Shown in pieces: positions 49,060-57,038 of a stretch of 64,000 nucleotides of DNA. The notes under the pieces were generated by a model. That model ran no database searches. It was not told the DNA's origin and worked only from the letters and a program-made list of their open reading frames with translations. Each line of letters begins with the position of its first letter. Within the stretch, counting starts at the first letter, position 1. Position numbers and translations under genes: made by a program. This stretch comes from Atlantibacter sp. RC6 (GTDB lineage: Bacteria; Pseudomonadota; Gammaproteobacteria; Enterobacterales; Enterobacteriaceae), in the NCBI RefSeq assembly GCF_014193285.1, contig NZ_JACHZE010000004.1:186001-250000 (forward strand), given 5' to 3'.

Positions 49060-49328
49060 GTCTCTTCATCATCAAAACGGGCCGCGATAGCTCTCAGCCG
49101 ATCGGTGGGTTCAGGAGGATTTTCCAGCAGTGAATGGATCATATCCCACGCTTGTTCATCCACCAGAAGTCTACGATGCTCATTGATCACCCGGGCTGCA
49201 CGTTCTCGTATGGCTTCGGTCACAAATGAGGAAACCGGTACAGAGAGCAGGCCGGCGGCTTCCTCCATTTGCTGCTTCAGTTTTTCATCGAGACGGAAGT
49301 CAAAGCGCCCTTTTTTAATCGTGTTCAT
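49038..49328 (-). CDS. TacA-type DUF1778 antitoxin
   Basis: 96 residues. An N-terminal ribbon-helix-helix (GRFDFRLDEKLKQQMEEAAG, PVSSFVTEAIRERA) and a C-terminal toxin-binding tail ending in TWMWQKK. The DUF1778 family partners GNAT toxins and represses the operon through palindromic sites. An 11-bp inverted repeat lies 17 nt upstream. It overlaps the toxin gene by 22 bp. Confidence 0.9.
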   Translation of the reverse strand: MNTIKKGRFDFRLDEKLKQQMEEAAGLLSVPVSSFVTEAIRERAARVINEHRRLLVDEQAWDMIHSLLENPPEPTDRLRAIAARFDDEETWMWQKK

Positions 49329-49344
49329 ATCATGTCGCTTACAG

Positions 49345-49373
49345 TAATGTACGGATATTCTCCGTACATTATA
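49345..49373 (-). promoter_or_regulatory. tacAT operator with overlapping -10
   Basis: A perfect 11-bp inverted repeat TAATGTACGGA-N5-TCCGTACATTA (49345-49371). On the minus strand TATAAT (49368-49373) overlaps its far end, so RHH antitoxin binding would block the promoter. No good -35 is visible. Confidence 0.72.
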
Positions 49374-49409
49374 ACCACACTGATGCCATTTTCATCAGCG
49401 TACAGGCAT

Positions 49410-49940
49410 TTAATGAACGCCCTTTCCGCCTTCACCGCCAATCATCATTAACCCGGCCTCAGTCTGAACAAAGCGTGGCGCTTTAAGATCCGTCACCAGC
49501 ACTGAGATTAATTCAGATAACAGCCCGGTCACCGATTCTTGCTGTTGCGCCGTTTGCTGATGTTGTAATAACAGCAGCGTGAGCGCCGCGCAGTATTCCC
49601 GTAATGTTTCGGAATCTGTTGCGAGGGGGCAGCGATAGTGGCCCGGCGTGGCCGCATCGGTGGTGAGCCTGTCGATCAGATGCGGCGGTAAGGGCGCTTG
49701 TAATGCGCTTCTTAACACGTCCAGCCCGGCCAGCAACCGCCCGCACAGCGCCATGCGCTCGGTGTGATTGTCGCTTTCAAGCAACGCGTCGGCATGATGA
49801 CGGCAGCGGTCGAGTAACTCGAATAAATCCAGGCTGTTACCCAGCGGCGCAGAAAGCAGAAGCGGGATCGCAGAGTCGGTATCTGACTCGGGGAGCATGA
49901 TTTCAGGACGAGCGAATGTGGTACTATTAGCGTTAGCCAT
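49410..49940 (-). CDS. Hypothetical protein of an accessory island
   Basis: 176 residues, not recognised. No signal or membrane helix. It is rich in Leu and Gln and mainly helical (LLLSAPLGNSLDLFELLDRC, YCAALTLLLLQHQQTAQQQE) with an acidic early part and a Gly-rich end (MMIGGEGGKGVH). Its 5' side faces a terminator-like hairpin and a divergent RHH gene, an arrangement I associate with P4-like satellite regions, without proof. It lies between TacAT and the RHH/HipBST genes. Confidence 0.6.
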   Translation of the reverse strand: MANANSTTFARPEIMLPESDTDSAIPLLLSAPLGNSLDLFELLDRCRHHADALLESDNHTERMALCGRLLAGLDVLRSALQAPLPPHLIDRLTTDAATPGHYRCPLATDSETLREYCAALTLLLLQHQQTAQQQESVTGLLSELISVLVTDLKAPRFVQTEAGLMMIGGEGGKGVH

Positions 49941-49970
49941 AGCGTTACTCCGTATAACGATTGTGGTTAG

Positions 49971-50003
49971 ACGCCCCGGTAGTGTTCGCGCACGCCGGGG
50001 CGT
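49971..50003 (+). other. Terminator-like hairpin between divergent genes
   Basis: ACGCCCCGG/CCGGGGCGT, a perfect 9-bp stem with a 15-nt loop, followed by TGTTT. It sits between two divergent genes where a terminator would not be expected, so it may attenuate the downstream RHH gene. Two copies of GGTGACC flank the 30 bp before that gene. Confidence 0.5.
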
Positions 50004-50071
50004 TGTTTATGGTGGTTTCACTGTGTTAGGGTGACCACTTACATAAGCTAAATTAAATTGTAGGTGACCCC

Positions 50072-50263
50072 TTGTCAATTGCAAAAAGAGATAAGAAATC
50101 GACAATTGGTGGACAGGCTCCACAATTCAGGATGCGTATTGACCCGGCATTACGTGAACAACTCGACGCCGAAGCCGCAGCACAAGGCGTGAGTCTGGCG
50201 AACTGGTTTAAAAACCTGGCGCGTGAGGCGTTACGGCAGAAAGGCATTGAGCCGAAGGGGTAA
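50072..50263 (+). CDS. Small ribbon-helix-helix protein (HicB/Arc-like)
   Basis: 63 residues, TTG start (SIAKRDKKSTIGG follows) with AGGTGA 8 nt before it. The body FRMRIDPALREQLDAEAA and GVSLANWFKNLAREAL is a ribbon-helix-helix like the HicB C-terminal antitoxin domain or Arc repressors. It has no HicA or other obvious toxin beside it. It could regulate the divergent 49410-49940 gene; that is inference. Confidence 0.65.
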   Translation: MSIAKRDKKSTIGGQAPQFRMRIDPALREQLDAEAAAQGVSLANWFKNLAREALRQKGIEPKG

Positions 50264-50328
50264 GACAAATATCAGATTTTTGCCTGGTAACAGGGCAACG
50301 GTCGCTGACACTGTTAAGCAAAGAGTTT

Positions 50329-51363
50329 TTATAGCTCCGGCTCATCCACATTCATCATCCGATGGAGCCGGTGCCGGTAGCATTGCAATACTGATTCCAC
50401 ATCGCTTTCAGGCATAAACGACGCGCGATAAACATTCTCAACCGTTATGGCCTCTTTTTGCATTTGGTCAAACAGGCGTAACACCACAGCACGCGCCAGC
50501 CCCATCGCCTCACCCAGCAGTAAAAAATCTATGCCGAGATATTCGGCGTACTGCGTTTTCATACCCGGCGCCAGATCCTGTTCCCCCTCTTCGCAGCGCA
50601 GAAGCGGCAATGCTAAAAACCCGCTGTTAAACGCGGCCGGATAAGGCGCAACACTGACAAAATCATAAATCGGCGCCAGTTCAGGGTCGCCTGCAATCGG
50701 CAGGCTCAGCCCGAAATTGCGCAGATGCATATCGTTATTGCCGAGCAGATAAGCGTAAGCAATACGCCGGAACAGGTCGATTTTAAATGCCAGGTTGTCG
50801 TTAACATGCGCAAGCAGGAACTCAGCCAGCTGTTGATAACTGACGTATTGTTTGCCGTCTTCACGAATTTTGCCGTACTTTTCGCCGACGTTCATCGCGG
50901 CATCCAGTTGCTCCTGATGCAATGCCTTTCCTTGGGCGTCCCGGTCGAAGCGGCGCACGATAAACGCGTATTCCTCCTGTGCGTCTGACTGAGTGTTAGC
51001 AAAACGTACCAGCCCGTGCGGCGGTACGGTAAACCCCAGTCGCGACATTAATGTCATGGTGGCATGTTCGTTTTCCGCCAGAAAAGGAAACTCCGCTGGC
51101 GAGGGCTTGAGAATATAATCACCCTGGTGATCCACCACATTAAACGCGCCGTTGTGATGCACTACCTGTAATTTCGGCTGATAGCCGGAAATACTCATCC
51201 CCGCCTGCGCTTTTGGCAGTTCAGCGATAAACTCACTGCGGGAGAAAGGAAGCTGCGGATCGGCCCGTCCATTACCGGTAAGGTGTTTTAAACCGCGCGC
51301 AGAGTAACCCGTCGCCTCATCGCGGGGATACAGCGGCTTCAGAGAGATTCGACAGTTCGCCAT
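50329..51363 (-). CDS. hipT: HipT kinase toxin of a HipBST system
   Basis: 344 residues, a HipA-type Ser/Thr kinase lacking the N-terminal subdomain 1, as HipT does. The P-loop has the SIS motif at Ser57-Ile58-Ser59 (GMSISGYQPK), the autophosphorylation positions reported for HipT of enteropathogenic E. coli. The catalytic loop is GNNDMHLRNF and the metal site IYDFVSVAPY. HipT phosphorylates the tryptophanyl-tRNA synthetase TrpS there, stopping growth. The start overlaps the hipS stop (TAATG), so expression is coupled. Confidence 0.87.
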   Translation of the reverse strand: MANCRISLKPLYPRDEATGYSARGLKHLTGNGRADPQLPFSRSEFIAELPKAQAGMSISGYQPKLQVVHHNGAFNVVDHQGDYILKPSPAEFPFLAENEHATMTLMSRLGFTVPPHGLVRFANTQSDAQEEYAFIVRRFDRDAQGKALHQEQLDAAMNVGEKYGKIREDGKQYVSYQQLAEFLLAHVNDNLAFKIDLFRRIAYAYLLGNNDMHLRNFGLSLPIAGDPELAPIYDFVSVAPYPAAFNSGFLALPLLRCEEGEQDLAPGMKTQYAEYLGIDFLLLGEAMGLARAVVLRLFDQMQKEAITVENVYRASFMPESDVESVLQCYRHRLHRMMNVDEPEL

Positions 51364-51674
51364 TACGCCTCCTCGGCCCTGATTTGTACGGCGCCAATCA
51401 GGTTCTTACCGTTATCGATCAGCATCCCCAGCAGATCTTTTTCATCCCGCTGTTGAAGCTGGCTATAGCGATTCCTGAGCCAGCCTTCCGGGGCCAGTGA
51501 AACAAAAAAGGGGTGTAGCGTGGCGCAGTGAAAGGTGCGCTGATTGACCGGCATGCTCAGCGACAGCGGCGGCCCCTGATAGTTATCGCGATAGGTAAAG
51601 CGAAACCCCGTCGCATCCTGCATCAGCTCGCCAACCGGTTCGCCATACAGCAGCACGGTCACACGGCGGTACAT
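51363..51674 (-). CDS. hipS: HipS, separate subdomain-1 antitoxin of HipBST
   Basis: 103 residues, equivalent to the missing N-terminal subdomain of HipA (VTVLLYGEPVGELMQD, FRFTYRDNY, PPLSLSMPVNQ, FFVSLAPEGWLRNRYSQL). In the HipBST systems of E. coli HipS, not HipB, neutralises the kinase. It overlaps hipB by 16 bp and abuts hipT, the standard hipB-hipS-hipT order. Confidence 0.87.
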   Translation of the reverse strand: MYRRVTVLLYGEPVGELMQDATGFRFTYRDNYQGPPLSLSMPVNQRTFHCATLHPFFVSLAPEGWLRNRYSQLQQRDEKDLLGMLIDNGKNLIGAVQIRAEEA

Positions 51675-51982
51675 AGTTTCACTCCCAGCGCCCGGGCGAC
51701 CGCAAGCACGGTGCCGAATTTGACCTGCTCAGGATCTTTAAACAGCCGTTTAAGGGTAGAAACCGAGACGCCCGTTTGCAGTTCCAGCATCGCCAGATCG
51801 ATGCCCAACTGTTTGCGGCGTTCATTTAACAACACGCCAAGCTCGGCGGGCGCGTCGACTGCCTGCGCGTCACCCGATGCCGTAGCAACGTCATGGTTTA
51901 ACAGGCTTTGACGAACCTTATCCAGCTCTTCGCTCAGCGCTTGTAGTTTCCAGGTGACAGAAGCAAGGGTGTTTTCGTTCAT
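51659..51982 (-). CDS. hipB: HipB, Xre-type DNA-binding component of HipBST
   Basis: 107 residues. The N-terminal 45 residues are helical; an Xre HTH follows (LNERRKQLGIDLAMLELQTG, VSTLKRLFKDPEQVKFGTVL). It should repress the operon and stabilise the HipBST complex. Its start codon lies inside an ATGA-rich palindromic box repeated upstream. First gene of the operon, overlapping hipS by 16 bp. Confidence 0.85.
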   Translation of the reverse strand: MNENTLASVTWKLQALSEELDKVRQSLLNHDVATASGDAQAVDAPAELGVLLNERRKQLGIDLAMLELQTGVSVSTLKRLFKDPEQVKFGTVLAVARALGVKLCTAV

Positions 51983-52101
51983 AAATGAGCCTTGTATTCA
52001 TTTATTAAAGTCAATAGCTCAAACATAAACCAAAAAACATAAAATAGCTCATAAAAAATACATTAAGGGGATAAATAAAATAAAAAGCTCATAAATGAGC
52101 T
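51979..52101 (-). promoter_or_regulatory. Repeated AGCTCAT boxes upstream of hipB
   Basis: An inverted repeat AGCTCAT-AA-ATGAGCT at 52086-52101, a matching TCATAAATGAGC at the hipB start (51979-51990), and half-sites AGCTCAT (52046-52052) and AGCTCA (52016-52021). The region is very AT-rich. These are the best candidates for HipB operators; they differ from the classical TATCC-N8-GGATA boxes of E. coli HipB. Confidence 0.55.
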
Positions 52102-52124
52102 TAAATGCCGACAATTTAACAGGT

Positions 52125-52868
52125 TCAACTCCGTCGGCAGCTATTTAAAAACACCAGCATCGCTGTCGCGTCTTTCCCAACATAGAAATTCACCATCCGG
52201 TCATTGAACTCCTGCGCCCGGGCAGCCGGTACGCTGATAGGATCAAAACCATGCTTCATTAACCAGCCATTCATCATATGGCGACTGGTGCGCTTATTAC
52301 CGTCAAAAAAGAACTGTTGCAGTGCGCCGAACAGGAACATCACCAGCGCGCCCTCAAAAGGCGGTAGCGTTTTAATGAAGGCGACGCCCTCAGCATAAAC
52401 CCGGTTAAGCTCCGCCGCGCCCGCCACCGTGGGCAAAGGGTGATGCTCCCCCTGTTCTCCCAGCGCGACATACGGGGAGTAGCTGGTCTCCTCCCCTTCT
52501 TTGCGAAACACGCCCCATTCCAGCGCTTCGTTACGCGCCACGATGGTATGCAACAGAATGAACGTGGGCTTATCCAGGTCAAAGCGCCCGTTCTTCACCA
52601 GTTCCACCAGCTTTTTGCTGCTGTCGGCCAGGTTAGTGACCTGCTCTGCATCGGAAAGTTTGTGCCCGCCGACGGTGACGCCATCCAGCAGCGTTTGCAC
52701 TTCGACAAAGGTGAACGGGTTATTTTCCAGCTTCGCCGCATCCCAGACAAAAGACGCCAGCTGTTGCTGATAGATCGCTAACGCCCGGCGCGTGGTGCCT
52801 GGCGTGACAGCAGGAAGAACGCTGGCATCCCAGCTAAAACCCAGCGGCGTGGAAGAGTGTGTACTCAC
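52125..52868 (-). CDS. Fic-fold protein with His-to-Gln change in the active site
   Basis: 247 residues. The Fic motif HxFx(D/E)GNxRxxR reads QFFFDGNKRTSR at residues 185-196, so the catalytic His is Gln185, while the phosphate-binding DGN and both Arg remain. Near the N-terminus AAKLENNPFT (residues 44-53) resembles the inhibitory helix (S/T)xxxE(G/N) with its Glu. Fic enzymes transfer AMP or other phosphate groups; loss of His suggests no AMPylation or a different chemistry. It is a single gene next to HipBST. Confidence 0.82.
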   Translation of the reverse strand: MSTHSSTPLGFSWDASVLPAVTPGTTRRALAIYQQQLASFVWDAAKLENNPFTFVEVQTLLDGVTVGGHKLSDAEQVTNLADSSKKLVELVKNGRFDLDKPTFILLHTIVARNEALEWGVFRKEGEETSYSPYVALGEQGEHHPLPTVAGAAELNRVYAEGVAFIKTLPPFEGALVMFLFGALQQFFFDGNKRTSRHMMNGWLMKHGFDPISVPAARAQEFNDRMVNFYVGKDATAMLVFLNSCRRS

Positions 52869-52961
52869 GGTAAGCTCCTTTTGTCGCTTCGCGGATCAGT
52901 AAAGTTAGCGCTTCGGAAGAGACAAAAATGTATCACAACAGGCGGGAACTGAAGAGTGGAC

Positions 52962-52989
52962 GAAAAAAAGCCGGGATATCATCCCGGCT
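52962..52989 (-). terminator. Intrinsic terminator of the dpp operon
   Basis: AGCCGGGAT/ATCCCGGCT with a 3-nt loop, followed on the minus strand by seven T, immediately after dppF. Confidence 0.9.
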
Positions 52990-52996
52990 GATGGAC

Positions 52997-54001
52997 TTAA
53001 CGGATTTCCCCGTTCTCATCCTGGTCCACCGCGAAGCAGGCGACTAACTGCCCGCCATAAGACTTCAACTGCGGCTGCAACTGGGTGCAGGGGCCGAAGC
53101 GGCGGCGGCAGCGGGCGTTGAACGCGCAACCCGGCGGCGGGTTGAGCGGGCTCGGCAGCTCACCAGTGAGTTTGATGCGCTCGCGGCGGTCGTCCGGGTT
53201 CAGGCGCGGCGTCGCGGAGAGCAGCGCCTGAGTATACGGATGACGCGGATTGTTGAAGATCTGATCCTTGGTGCCTTTTTCCACGCAGCGGCCTAAATAC
53301 ATCACCATGACTTCATCGGCGATGTGTTCCACTACCGACAAATCGTGGGAAATAAACACATAGGACAGCCCCAAATCCTGCTGCAAGTCCATCATCAGGT
53401 TCAGCACCTGAGCGCGCACCGACACGTCCAGTGCGGAGACCGGTTCGTCAGCAATCACCACGTCCGGATCCAGCATCAGGCCGCGGGCGATAGCGATACG
53501 CTGACGCTGGCCGCCGGAGAACATATGCGGATAGCGGTCATAATGCTCGGTTTTCAGGCCCACTTTGGCCATCATCGCCAGCGCTTTCTCACGGCGTGCG
53601 TCTTTGCTGAGATCGGTGTTGATCAGCAGCGGCTCTTCGAGGATCTGGCCCACTTTTTTACGTGGATTGAGCGATCCGTACGGGTTCTGGAACACGATCT
53701 GGATTTTCTGGCGACGCAGCTTTTGCGCCTGCGGATCGTGCTTAAGCAGATCCTGGCCCTGATAATACAGCTCGCCGCCGGTGGGCGTTTCAATCATAGT
53801 CAGCAGACGGCCCAGGGTGGATTTACCACAGCCAGATTCGCCCACCACCGCCAGGGTTTTGCCGCGCTCCAGGCTGAACGACACGCCGTCCAGCGCTTTT
53901 ACCAGCCGCTCCTGGGCGAACAGCCCCTTTTTAACCGGGTAGTGTTTCTTTAAATCTATAGCCTGCAACAGCGGTTGCGTGGTGGCCTCAGGCGTACTCA
54001 T
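52997..54001 (-). CDS. dppF: Dipeptide ABC transporter ATPase DppF
   Basis: 334 residues from [17 protein letters not shown], the E. coli start; seven extra codons are possible upstream. Walker [12 protein letters not shown], signature [14 protein letters not shown], Walker [13 protein letters not shown] and the oligopeptide/dipeptide C-terminal region with cysteines ([17 protein letters not shown]). It energises dipeptide uptake with DppD. It overlaps dppD by 14 bp and ends the operon. Confidence 0.97.
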   Translation of the reverse strand: MSTPEATTQPLLQAIDLKKHYPVKKGLFAQERLVKALDGVSFSLERGKTLAVVGESGCGKSTLGRLLTMIETPTGGELYYQGQDLLKHDPQAQKLRRQKIQIVFQNPYGSLNPRKKVGQILEEPLLINTDLSKDARREKALAMMAKVGLKTEHYDRYPHMFSGGQRQRIAIARGLMLDPDVVIADEPVSALDVSVRAQVLNLMMDLQQDLGLSYVFISHDLSVVEHIADEVMVMYLGRCVEKGTKDQIFNNPRHPYTQALLSATPRLNPDDRRERIKLTGELPSPLNPPPGCAFNARCRRRFGPCTQLQPQLKSYGGQLVACFAVDQDENGEIR

Positions 54002-54980
54002 AGTTTGGCCTCCCGGCGTCATCGAGTGGGTAATGGCATTTCGACTGACGACCGTTGTCTACGGTATTCAAATCGGGTTCTACGCTGCGGCATTTGTCGG
54101 TGGCGTAGGGGCAGCGCGGATTCAGCAGGCAGCCGTTCGGGCGGTCGTATTTACCCGGAACCACGCCCGGCAGCGACGCCAGACGCGCTTTATCCTGAGC
54201 AAACTCCGGCAGCGCGCGCAGCAGCGCCTGAGTGTACGGATGGCGCGGCGCGCGGAAAATATCCCGCGAGTCACCCGCTTCCACCACCTGCCCCGCGTAC
54301 ATCACGATGATTTTGTGGGCCGCTTCCGCTACCAGCGCCAGGTCATGGGTGATGAGGATCAGCGCCATGTTCTCTTTTTGCTGAAGCTCCAGCAGCAGCT
54401 CGATGATCTGCGCCTGGATGGTCACATCCAGCGCCGTTGTCGGTTCATCGGCGATCAGCAGTTTTGGCCGACAGGCAATCGCCATGGCGATCATTACACG
54501 CTGGCTCATCCCGCCGGACAACTGGTGCGGATAAACATCCAGACGTGACGCCGGATCGGGAATGCCCACCTGGTTTAGCAAATCAATCGCCCGCTGGCGG
54601 CGGGTTTTCTTGTTGCCGCCCTGATGCACCTTGATGGCTTCCATAATCTGGAAACCCACGGTGTAGCAGGGGTTCAGGCTGGTCATCGGGTCCTGGAAAA
54701 TCATCGCCACTTCAGAGCCCACCAGATTACGGCGCTCTTTTTCTGAAATGCGTTTCAGGTCCGACCCGTTGAACGCCAGATTGTCCGCCATCACGCGGCC
54801 CGGATAATCAATCAGCCCCATAATCGCCAGCGAACTCACCGACTTACCGGAACCGGATTCGCCGACGATGCCCACCACCTGGCCTTGCTCCACGCTGTAA
54901 CTGACACGGTCAACGGCACGGAACGGAGTGCCTTCGTCGCCGAAGTGCACCGATAATTTATCTACATTCAATAACGCCAT
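53988..54980 (-). CDS. dppD: Dipeptide ABC transporter ATPase DppD
   Basis: 330 residues (E. coli 327). Walker [12 protein letters not shown], signature [16 protein letters not shown], Walker [13 protein letters not shown]. The C-terminal Cys-containing segment ([15 protein letters not shown]) is the [4Fe-4S]/substrate-translocation-associated part of this family. It overlaps dppF by 14 bp and follows dppC by 11 bp. Confidence 0.97.
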   Translation of the reverse strand: MALLNVDKLSVHFGDEGTPFRAVDRVSYSVEQGQVVGIVGESGSGKSVSSLAIMGLIDYPGRVMADNLAFNGSDLKRISEKERRNLVGSEVAMIFQDPMTSLNPCYTVGFQIMEAIKVHQGGNKKTRRQRAIDLLNQVGIPDPASRLDVYPHQLSGGMSQRVMIAMAIACRPKLLIADEPTTALDVTIQAQIIELLLELQQKENMALILITHDLALVAEAAHKIIVMYAGQVVEAGDSRDIFRAPRHPYTQALLRALPEFAQDKARLASLPGVVPGKYDRPNGCLLNPRCPYATDKCRSVEPDLNTVDNGRQSKCHYPLDDAGRPNYEYA

Positions 54981-54991
54981 CTCGTGCCTCT

Positions 54992-55894
54992 TTACTGCTT
55001 GAGTTTGGGATCGAGCGCATCACGCAGGCCGTCACCCATCAGGTTAAATGCCAGCACCGTCAGCAGGATAGCCAGACCCGGGAAGGTCACTACCCACCAG
55101 GCACTTTGTGCGAACTGCAACACGTCGGAGAGCATGGTGCCCCACTCCGGTGTTGGCGGTTGCGCACCCATGCCGAGGAAGCCAAGGGCGGCCATATCGA
55201 GAATGGCGTTAGAGAAGCCCAGCGATGCCTGAACAATCAGCGGCGCAAGGCAGTTAGGGAAAATGTTGATGAACATCTGGCGCATCGCGCCAGCGCCCGC
55301 CACGCGGGAGGCGGTCACGTAATCGCGGTTCACCTCCACCAGCACCGCCGCGCGGGTTAAGCGCACGTAGTGCGGCAGCGCCACGAAGGTGAGCGCCAGC
55401 GCGGCGTTACCAATGGACGGGCCGAAAATCGCCACCAGCACCAGCGCCAACAGCAGGCTGGGCAGCGCCAGCATGATATCGACTACGCGCATGATGACGT
55501 TATCAACGATACCGCCGAAGTAACCCGCCACCAGGCCGAGCACGATGCCCATCACCAGCGACAGCACCACCACCAGGCAGCCCACCAGCAGCGACAGGCG
55601 CGCGCCGTACATCAGGCGCGACAGTACATCGCGGCCCACATCGTCGGTGCCCAGGATATGCGCCAGGCTACCGCCATCCTGCCAGGCAGGCGGCGCCAGC
55701 AGCGCGTCGCGGAACTGGTCCGCCGGGTTATAGGGCGCGATAAAGTTGGCGAACACGGCGATAAAAATCATCACCGCCACGTACGCCAGCCCGACGACCG
55801 CGCCTTTGTTGCGTTTGAAGTAGTGCCAGAACTCCTGCATCGGCGTCATCGGCACCGGCGCAGCGACCACTTTATTCTCAGAAACATGTGACAT
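54992..55894 (-). CDS. dppC: Dipeptide ABC transporter permease DppC
   Basis: 300 residues, the E. coli length. Six membrane helices; the permease EAA loop is seen in [20 protein letters not shown]. It forms the inner-membrane channel with DppB. The spacing to dppB is 9 bp, so they are cotranscribed. Confidence 0.97.
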   Translation of the reverse strand: MSHVSENKVVAAPVPMTPMQEFWHYFKRNKGAVVGLAYVAVMIFIAVFANFIAPYNPADQFRDALLAPPAWQDGGSLAHILGTDDVGRDVLSRLMYGARLSLLVGCLVVVLSLVMGIVLGLVAGYFGGIVDNVIMRVVDIMLALPSLLLALVLVAIFGPSIGNAALALTFVALPHYVRLTRAAVLVEVNRDYVTASRVAGAGAMRQMFINIFPNCLAPLIVQASLGFSNAILDMAALGFLGMGAQPPTPEWGTMLSDVLQFAQSAWWVVTFPGLAILLTVLAFNLMGDGLRDALDPKLKQ

Positions 55895-55903
55895 GACGGC
55901 CCC

Positions 55904-56923
55904 TTACTTCTTATGACGAATACGCGGGTTCACCACGCCGTACAGCAAATCGACCAGCAGGTTGACCAGGATAATCATGGTCGCCACCAGCAATACGCCG
56001 CCCTGCACCACCGGATAATCACGGCGTTGCAAAGCATCAATCAGCCAGCGCCCCAGGCCCGGCCAGGAGAAGATGGTTTCGGTCAGGATCGCGCCCGCCA
56101 ACAGCGTGCCGACCTGCAAACCGATCACCGTGACCACCGGCAGCATCGCGTTACGCAGGGCGTGGACGATGATGACGCGCATACGGGTCAGGCCTTTGGC
56201 GCGCGCGGTACGGATGTAATCTTCACCCAGCACTTCCAGCATTGAGGAGCGCGTCATACGCACAATCACCGCCAGCGGAATGGTGCCAAGCACGATGGCC
56301 GGTAAAATCATATGGGCCAGCGCATCAATAAAGTTGCCCTCTTCGCCCCAAATCGCGGTGTCGATCAGCATAAAGCCGGTCAGCGGATTGGAGTCGTCGA
56401 GGAACACCATGTCGCTCACCCGCCCGGAAACCGGCGTCAGGTTGAGCTGCACCGAGACCAGCATAATCAGCATCATGCCCCACCAGAAAATCGGCATGGA
56501 GTAGCCGGTCAGCGCCAGGCCAACGGCGGTGTGATCGAAAACAGAGCCACGTTTTACCGCCGCCAGTACCCCAACCGGAATACCCACCGCAACGGCGAAA
56601 ATCATGGCGCATACCCCCAGTTCCAGGGTGGCCTGGAAACGAGGCACGAATTCTTCCCAAACCGGGAGACGGCTTTTTAACGAAATGCCTAAATCACCGT
56701 GCATCACACCCCAGATATAGTTGACGTACTGTTGCCACAGCGGCTTATCAAGACCGAGCGCTGCCAGCATTTCAGCGTGACGTTCCGGGGAGAGCCCGCG
56801 TTCGCCAGCCATAATCATGACCGGGTCGCCTGGGATCATATGGACGAATGCGAAGGTGAGTAGGGTGATGCCTATGAAGGTAGGAATAACCAACCCCAGG
56901 CGTCGAAGGATGAACTGCAGCAT
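55904..56923 (-). CDS. dppB: Dipeptide ABC transporter permease DppB
   Basis: 339 residues from MLQFILRRLGLVIPTF, the E. coli start; a frame of 34 further codons upstream was rejected. Six helices and the EAA loop (RSSMLEVLGEDYIRTARAKG). It pairs with DppC. A 115-bp gap carrying a stable hairpin separates it from dppA. Confidence 0.97.
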   Translation of the reverse strand: MLQFILRRLGLVIPTFIGITLLTFAFVHMIPGDPVMIMAGERGLSPERHAEMLAALGLDKPLWQQYVNYIWGVMHGDLGISLKSRLPVWEEFVPRFQATLELGVCAMIFAVAVGIPVGVLAAVKRGSVFDHTAVGLALTGYSMPIFWWGMMLIMLVSVQLNLTPVSGRVSDMVFLDDSNPLTGFMLIDTAIWGEEGNFIDALAHMILPAIVLGTIPLAVIVRMTRSSMLEVLGEDYIRTARAKGLTRMRVIIVHALRNAMLPVVTVIGLQVGTLLAGAILTETIFSWPGLGRWLIDALQRRDYPVVQGGVLLVATMIILVNLLVDLLYGVVNPRIRHKK

Positions 56924-56990
56924 ATCCCGAATTCTCAGTAATCTCCCGGCGCGTTGCCGCGTCAGGATTGTATTGCTCACAAATCTTTCA

Positions 56991-57014
56991 CCCTCTCTCC
57001 CTGCGGAGAGAGGG
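56991..57014 (-). other. Stable hairpin between dppA and dppB
   Basis: CCCTCTCTCC-CTGC-GGAGAGAGGG, a perfect 10-bp stem in the dppA-dppB gap. It lacks a T-run and probably ends or protects the abundant dppA message so that dppA exceeds dppBCDF. Similar CCCTCTC/GAGAGGG repeats recur in enterobacterial intergenic regions. Confidence 0.7.
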
Positions 57015-57038
57015 AATAAAAGCACTGGCTAACTTTTA

